Source of the DNA: Reclinomonas americana ATCC 50394
Lineage: Eukaryota > Jakobida > Jakobea > Jakobida
Assembly: GCA_048213135.1 (NCBI GenBank)
Contig: PS015039.1
Location: 72,785-136,784, forward strand
DNA length: 64,000 nt
Reading direction: 5' to 3'
Position 1 is the stretch's first letter; the number at the start of each line of letters is the position of its first letter. The translations under genes were made by a program, and so were the position numbers. The notes beneath the pieces are model-generated. The model did not search any database, was not told the origin of the DNA, and saw only the letters and a program-made list of their open reading frames with translations. This document shows positions 59,301 to 64,000 of this stretch, one piece after another.

Positions 59301-62300
59301 ACACAGAGGGCTTTGCGGCCGCGCTGACCAGCATCATGAGCCTCTCCAGTGTGGTCTCACAAGCCATTGCCAACAGCGATGACGTGGTGCTGGACCAGGC
59401 GGTGGAGATGTTTGCGTCATTGGCGCGGTGCCTCGGAGCTGCACTGTCGGGTCACATGCGCAATCAGATGTACCTGGAGACGAGTTGCGTGGTTTCGCTG
59501 ACGGCTCTAATTGCTCCACCTGCTCAATTTTCCGTTTTATCTGCGCAAGGCGAATCGGCCTTTGCCGATGCCGTGTCGTGCACGTGCCTCTTCAGCACAT
59601 CGCGTCGTGATCACGCCATCCAGGCGCTCCTCGACATGGTCCTCGATCAAGACGTATCGACGGCGTTTGCCACGGTCGCCGGCTTCAAGCTTGCCGACGA
59701 TCATGAAGGTGCGTTTCTGGTGCAGGAAAAAGGAGAACTTGTGCCGGTATCGTCACTGATCCGTGCCTATTCCTTTGCTCTGCAGTGCGCAACGAGGGCA
59801 CTCTGCGACTCTTCCTGAAGATCATGCAAGAGCAAGACGAGGCGATGAAGCATCGCCTTGTGCAGGTGTTTTTGCTGCTGGCCAACAACCGCTGGAACTT
59901 GCACATGTTTGCTCGTGTGGGCATGGTCGACTTCCTCGTGTTTGTCTTTGCCGAGGCACTCAAGGTGGCGGAGAGCGACGTGGCGCGCGACGTGCTGCGT
60001 CTCATTCAGCTGATCGGCTCGCACTCGTTCTCGATTTCTGGCTTCAAGAAGTACCTGGCGCTGATGAAGGACGACGCTCACTCGATCGAGCTGCTGCGCA
60101 CACTCGTCAGCATTGGCGACGACAATGACGGCACCTCGTTTGTCAATGTTGCGCGCGCGCACCACCTGTTTTTCCAAATCGTGGACGATGCGTGTGCTGA
60201 CTTGACGAATTATCTATTTACTAGCTGGAGCCAAAGGACTGGCTTCTGATTCCCGATCTCGGCAGCCGAGTGTGGCCACCCAAGAATGGCTACACGTACA
60301 CGTGTTGGGTGTCGTACTCGCACCGCTTCAATCAATCCGTAACCGAGTTTCGTGAGACCCTCAGTGAGTGCTGACGACCTGGTTACTCACTCGCTTGTGC
60401 GCGCAGCGGCGACCGCTCGGCAACGAGCCCTGTGGCCACCACGGTGCAGGATCCGTTCCAGAATGTGGTGCTGTTGAGGCTCTTCTCCAACGACGGGCGT
60501 TCGTATCTCGAGGTCTTTCTGTCTGTGTGCGTGCGTGTTGTCAAATATGTTTCTTTGCCTCTGATTGTCGTCGTCGTGCAGGTGGCGCTCTCGCCCAGTG
60601 GCCACATCGACATTATGACAAACGTGCGACAGGAGGCTCACCGCTTCCCGGGGTTGTCGCTGGAGGAGAACACGTGGCACCACGTGGCGTTGACGCACGC
60701 ATACAACCGCATTCAGAGCTCGGTGGTCACGCTGTATCTGGACGGGCAGTTTGTGGCCACTGGCAAGGTCACGTACCCGGCGTCCTCCAATTCCGCTCTC
60801 TCGGCGTACATTGGTGAGCGCTGTCGCTGTAGGGGGTTTTGCCACTCTTCCTCTGCTTGGTCTCACCGCGACGCTCCACAGCTCTGCGCAAGTCCGTCGG
60901 GCGTGCTCACATGGATGTCTCGTGCAAGTTCGGCCCGTGTCTGCTGCTGGAAGACTGCCTGTCGGGCGCCAATGTTGCCTCGGTGTACGCGGCTGGACCA
61001 CGGTACGTCGGCTACCTGCAAGGCCGACTGGAGGAGACACCGAGTGCCGTCGACCCGATTCTCACACCGGGCATGCTGGAGCTCGCACAACACATGGAGC
61101 TCGGTAGTGAGCAGTCGCACTTTGCCACTTCGTTCCACCAGATGATGGCGGTAGCGAGGCCGTTGGTGCCGCCGGAGAAGATCATCTTTGCCTTCAACAG
61201 CCGCTACGTGGGTACTCGGCAGGATGAGCGCGCTGCTGGCTCTTCACGGTTTGATTCGCCTACTACCTCACGTTTACTCTGTTTGGTTCGCTGATTCTCT
61301 TTTTTTGAGTCAGTGAGGGCCTCCAGTCGTTCTTGATGAACATGGCATCGGCTCAGCCGCCCCAGCTCCAAGCTTTGCTGGAGGGCCGTGCACACATCTG
61401 CTCCGCTGTGTCGTTGTCCATGTTGGTGCGCACCGCGCACGGCCTGATTGCGTCGCTGTACTTTGTCGATCGAGCCAAGGTGAGATCGTGTTGCGGTGCG
61501 ATCTGTGTGCGCCCCTTTTGTTGACCTGCCTAACACAATGATGGGGTGCAGACGCGTGAGGCATTGGATCTGGCTCTCGGCTTCTTGTGCAACCTGCTCG
61601 ACTCGTCGTACAGCAACGCCGACGAGTTTGCCCGCATGCACGGCTACGAGATTCTCGGCAACCTGTTGCGCAAGCAGAGTTACCTGTTCACCGAGAACAC
61701 GTTGACCAAGATTTTCCGCTTGGTCCTCGGCGTCACTGAACGGCGGCGTGAGGTGCGGGGAAAATGAGAGACGCCGCTGTTCATGTTTCTGGCCGCTGAA
61801 TTTGCAGGTCTGTGTCTGCGCAGATTGTCGGCAACATGTACGCCGTGCGCTACCTGCTGCTGGACAGCTCCCTGTGGAAGTTGACGAGTCCCGAATTCCA
61901 GTGCCATCTGTACGATCGTGTGCTAGCCATGGTGCTGCGAAGCCCGTTTGGCACCATCAATGCTGTGCGCTTGCGTCGACAGCGTTGCGTTCTACCACCC
62001 ATTTTGTTGTTGCTGTTGTGGTTGTGTTTTCGTTTTTTGTGCTGACTGATGCGCGTTATGCATCGTGTAGGCATTGTGGAGCACGTGCTGAGCGTGCTCA
62101 GTTCGGGAGTCACGATTGAGCTCGCACAGCATGCCATTGCCGTGTTGCAGGCCGTACTGAGTCGCAATTTGGCCAACGACGACGTGGAGGTTTGGAGTGT
62201 CACCGCTATTCTCCCTCATCATTATCTCAAGTGCACTCATCCTTTCTCGCCATCTCCTATCTGGTAGGCGGTGTGGAATTTCTTGTTGACCACCGTGTCG

Positions 62301-64000
62301 AGCTCGGCCGCCGGCAACGAGGATGTGGTGGCCAGAGGTGAGTTGGAGCATTATCATTCGTCGACACACGTTGTCACTCACATGTATGCACTGGACACTG
62401 CAGTTGTATCGTCCACCAGTGTGCGGAGGCGTCCGTCCATGGCCGTCCGCTCTCGTTGCGTGTGGCACCATAGTTTAATGTCCTTCTGGTGTTCGCGGCG
62501 CTGACGCACACACGCGCGCTCCCCGTGTCTACAGATTTTGTGCAGACACACACTGACATTATCCGCAATCTGGTGCTCCAAATGCTGCTCAACTTGGTCC
62601 ACGGTCCGGAGCGTGATCGCATCTTACCGGCCCTCGCGCATGTTGCGTTTGTACATTCTCCGCTGGTTTTTAACAAAAATGCTGATAGTGGTGGTGGGGC
62701 GTGCGACAGACGGCGGAACCGTCGTGGTTCTTCTTGCTGATCGACAAGCGGCTGCACCCGGTGTCCGTGTCGCTGACGTTCCGCATTCTCACGGAGCTCA
62801 TGATCCACCAACCTTCGTACCTTACCTCGTTCCGCAACGTGTTTGGGTGCGTCCGCTGTGCAGTGTAGTGATGTAGAGTGCTGGAGTTCGTGACTGAATT
62901 GGTTGAGATGGGCGGCAGCTTTGACATTCTGGCCGACGCCCTGGAGACGTTTGCCAACCAGGACGAAATTTACCACACGCTCTTTTGCTTGGCGCTGGGT
63001 CATGACACTCGAAAGACGGCCGATCATCGGCAGCTGACCTTGGAGGACCTGGTGGAGGACTTTGATGTTGCGTGCACGCGCATGCATGCATGCCTTTTCG
63101 TGTGGATGCACAGATGACGCTGACGCGTTTGCTTTGTTTTGGACAGGGTCAGCACAACCGTGTGTATTGCCGCGAGGCACTCAGCACCCTTCTGCAAGTT
63201 CTGCGCAGCCACTGCACCACGGACCACCACAGTTTCTTGTGGCCGCCGATCAACACGCGCAGATACTTTGAGGACGTGGACGCGGCCGCCAGAAAGGTGC
63301 GAGACAACAGAATTACGCTTGTGTTTTGCCGTTCCTCACTTGCGGTGCAGGAGGCCAAGAAAATGGTGGTCCCGCGGCCAGTTAGCCGACGCTGGGCACT
63401 GCTCCGAAATGTGGTCGCGGCGGTGTTTGCCTTGCGCTCTCTGCTGTTGCGTCGGTGGAGCTTGTGTTCTCCGATGAGATGTGACGCTCATTGTGGTGTT
63501 TGCGGCACAGAACCAAACGCGCGGACTTGGGCATGCTGTCGCCCGGCTCGCCGCCGTCCTCCATCTTCGCCACCACTCTGTTCGGCTCGTCCCTCGCACA
63601 GCGTCCGAGTGAGCTTTCACCATCTCCGGCTCCCGATGACGATGTGTTTGGGTGGGCGCCGGAGGGAGGCGATCCGCAGCCCCCGCTCCGAACCGGAGCT
63701 GTCAACGAGGCGACATTGCGCTCACTCCGCTACGGCTCCCTCAACACCACGCTCGTGCAATTCGTTCTCTGGCTCTTCCGGCACAGTGAGGAGGTGAAGA
63801 CGGCGTGCAGAAAACCTGCATTCCTCGAGTTGGTGGTGGAGGTGAGTGCGGCGCGCAGTCATGGCGTTGGATGTGAACAAAATACTGACCTGGTGGCAGC
63901 TCCTCTTTGCGCGCAACAATGTGGTCGCTCGGCCTCACGAGTTATCTCGTCGTTCGTCGGTGGCTCGCTCGGTGTGTATGCAAATTGGGTTCTTGCACGT
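56369..64000 (+). CDS. BEACH-family protein (WDFY3/LvsA type), N-terminal part
   Basis: The start is ATG 56369 (MSRRNTASSSSGGAAAPG). Over 25 exons encode long armadillo-like helical repeats: QDRAKKLLEILDLFPS, SWLLGSDGVGSLLLSTMVV, INSSLLNEFLNKDGFNVVKR, HLFASNGWNYFIVHHLHVL, FLLLANNRWNLHMFARVGMV and YLALMKDDAHSIELLRTLVS. A ConA-like lectin domain follows at about 60230-61000 (VWPPKNGYTYTCWVSYSH, NTWHHVALTHAYNRI, VTLYLDGQFVATGKV), then more helical repeats (FGPCLLLEDCLSG, LLEGRAHICSAVSLSML). This order and the WPP-x-x-GY-x-Y-x-CW motif are typical of WDFY3/Alfy, Dictyostelium LvsA and plant SPIRRIG; the PH-BEACH-WD40 end would lie beyond 64000. Such proteins act in autophagy and membrane trafficking. 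The second exon is likely a 17-nt microexon (56632-56648). Confidence 0.85.

Overview
This is a gene-dense nuclear scaffold from a unicellular eukaryote. Nearly every gene is split by short (about 50-100 nt) GT-AG introns. Coding sequence is GC-rich, and introns and spacers are full of GT/CT dinucleotide tracts and minisatellites. Eleven runs of N mark assembly gaps, most next to dinucleotide repeats. The species cannot be named from sequence. A Gemin5 homologue, a GARP-type Myb factor and a TmcB-like receptor cyclase fit a free-living protist. No bacterial, viral or transposon gene was recognised, and no tRNA, rRNA or CRISPR array was seen.

Layout, left to right. 499-1676 (+): 3' part of an ankyrin-repeat gene. 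2360-5919 (+): secreted S28 serine peptidase with a minisatellite intron. 5920-7011: tandem repeats. 7012-9029 (-): small RRM protein. 9468-15590 (+): long coiled-coil protein. 15632-21405 (-): GH38 alpha-mannosidase. 21469-23932 (+): Q/acid-rich protein of unknown family. 24015-26866 (-): unknown protein. 27473-36288 (+): membrane adenylyl-type cyclase with TmcB-like, PAS and class III catalytic regions. 36375-38273 (-): armadillo plus NHR protein. 38333-45281 (+): GEMIN5. 45737-48305 (-): GARP/Myb factor, with a proline-rich ORF at 48877-49521 that may belong to it. 49995-53648 (-): COG8. 54084-54609 (+): 87-aa protein. 54707-56271 (-): RNase T2. 56369 to the right edge (+): N-terminal half of a WDFY3/LvsA-type BEACH protein.

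The genes do not form one pathway. Several act in secretion and degradation (S28 peptidase, mannosidase, RNase T2, COG8, BEACH protein), one in signalling (cyclase) and two in RNA handling (GEMIN5, RRM protein). Packing is tight: three divergent pairs have only 59-97 bp between start codons, and convergent pairs have 41-97 bp between stops.

Most notable observations: (1) a recurrent non-canonical 5' splice site, GTTGCG, supported by reading frame in several unrelated genes; (2) a 17-nt microexon carrying the metal-binding Asp of the cyclase; (3) that cyclase lacks the usual Asn/Arg transition-state pair; (4) the contig at 50382-50938, which holds the C-terminal part of COG8, is inverted relative to the rest of the gene, an apparent scaffolding error; (5) two stretches that follow the cyclic order T-A-C-G and look like pyrosequencing flow noise rather than genomic DNA.
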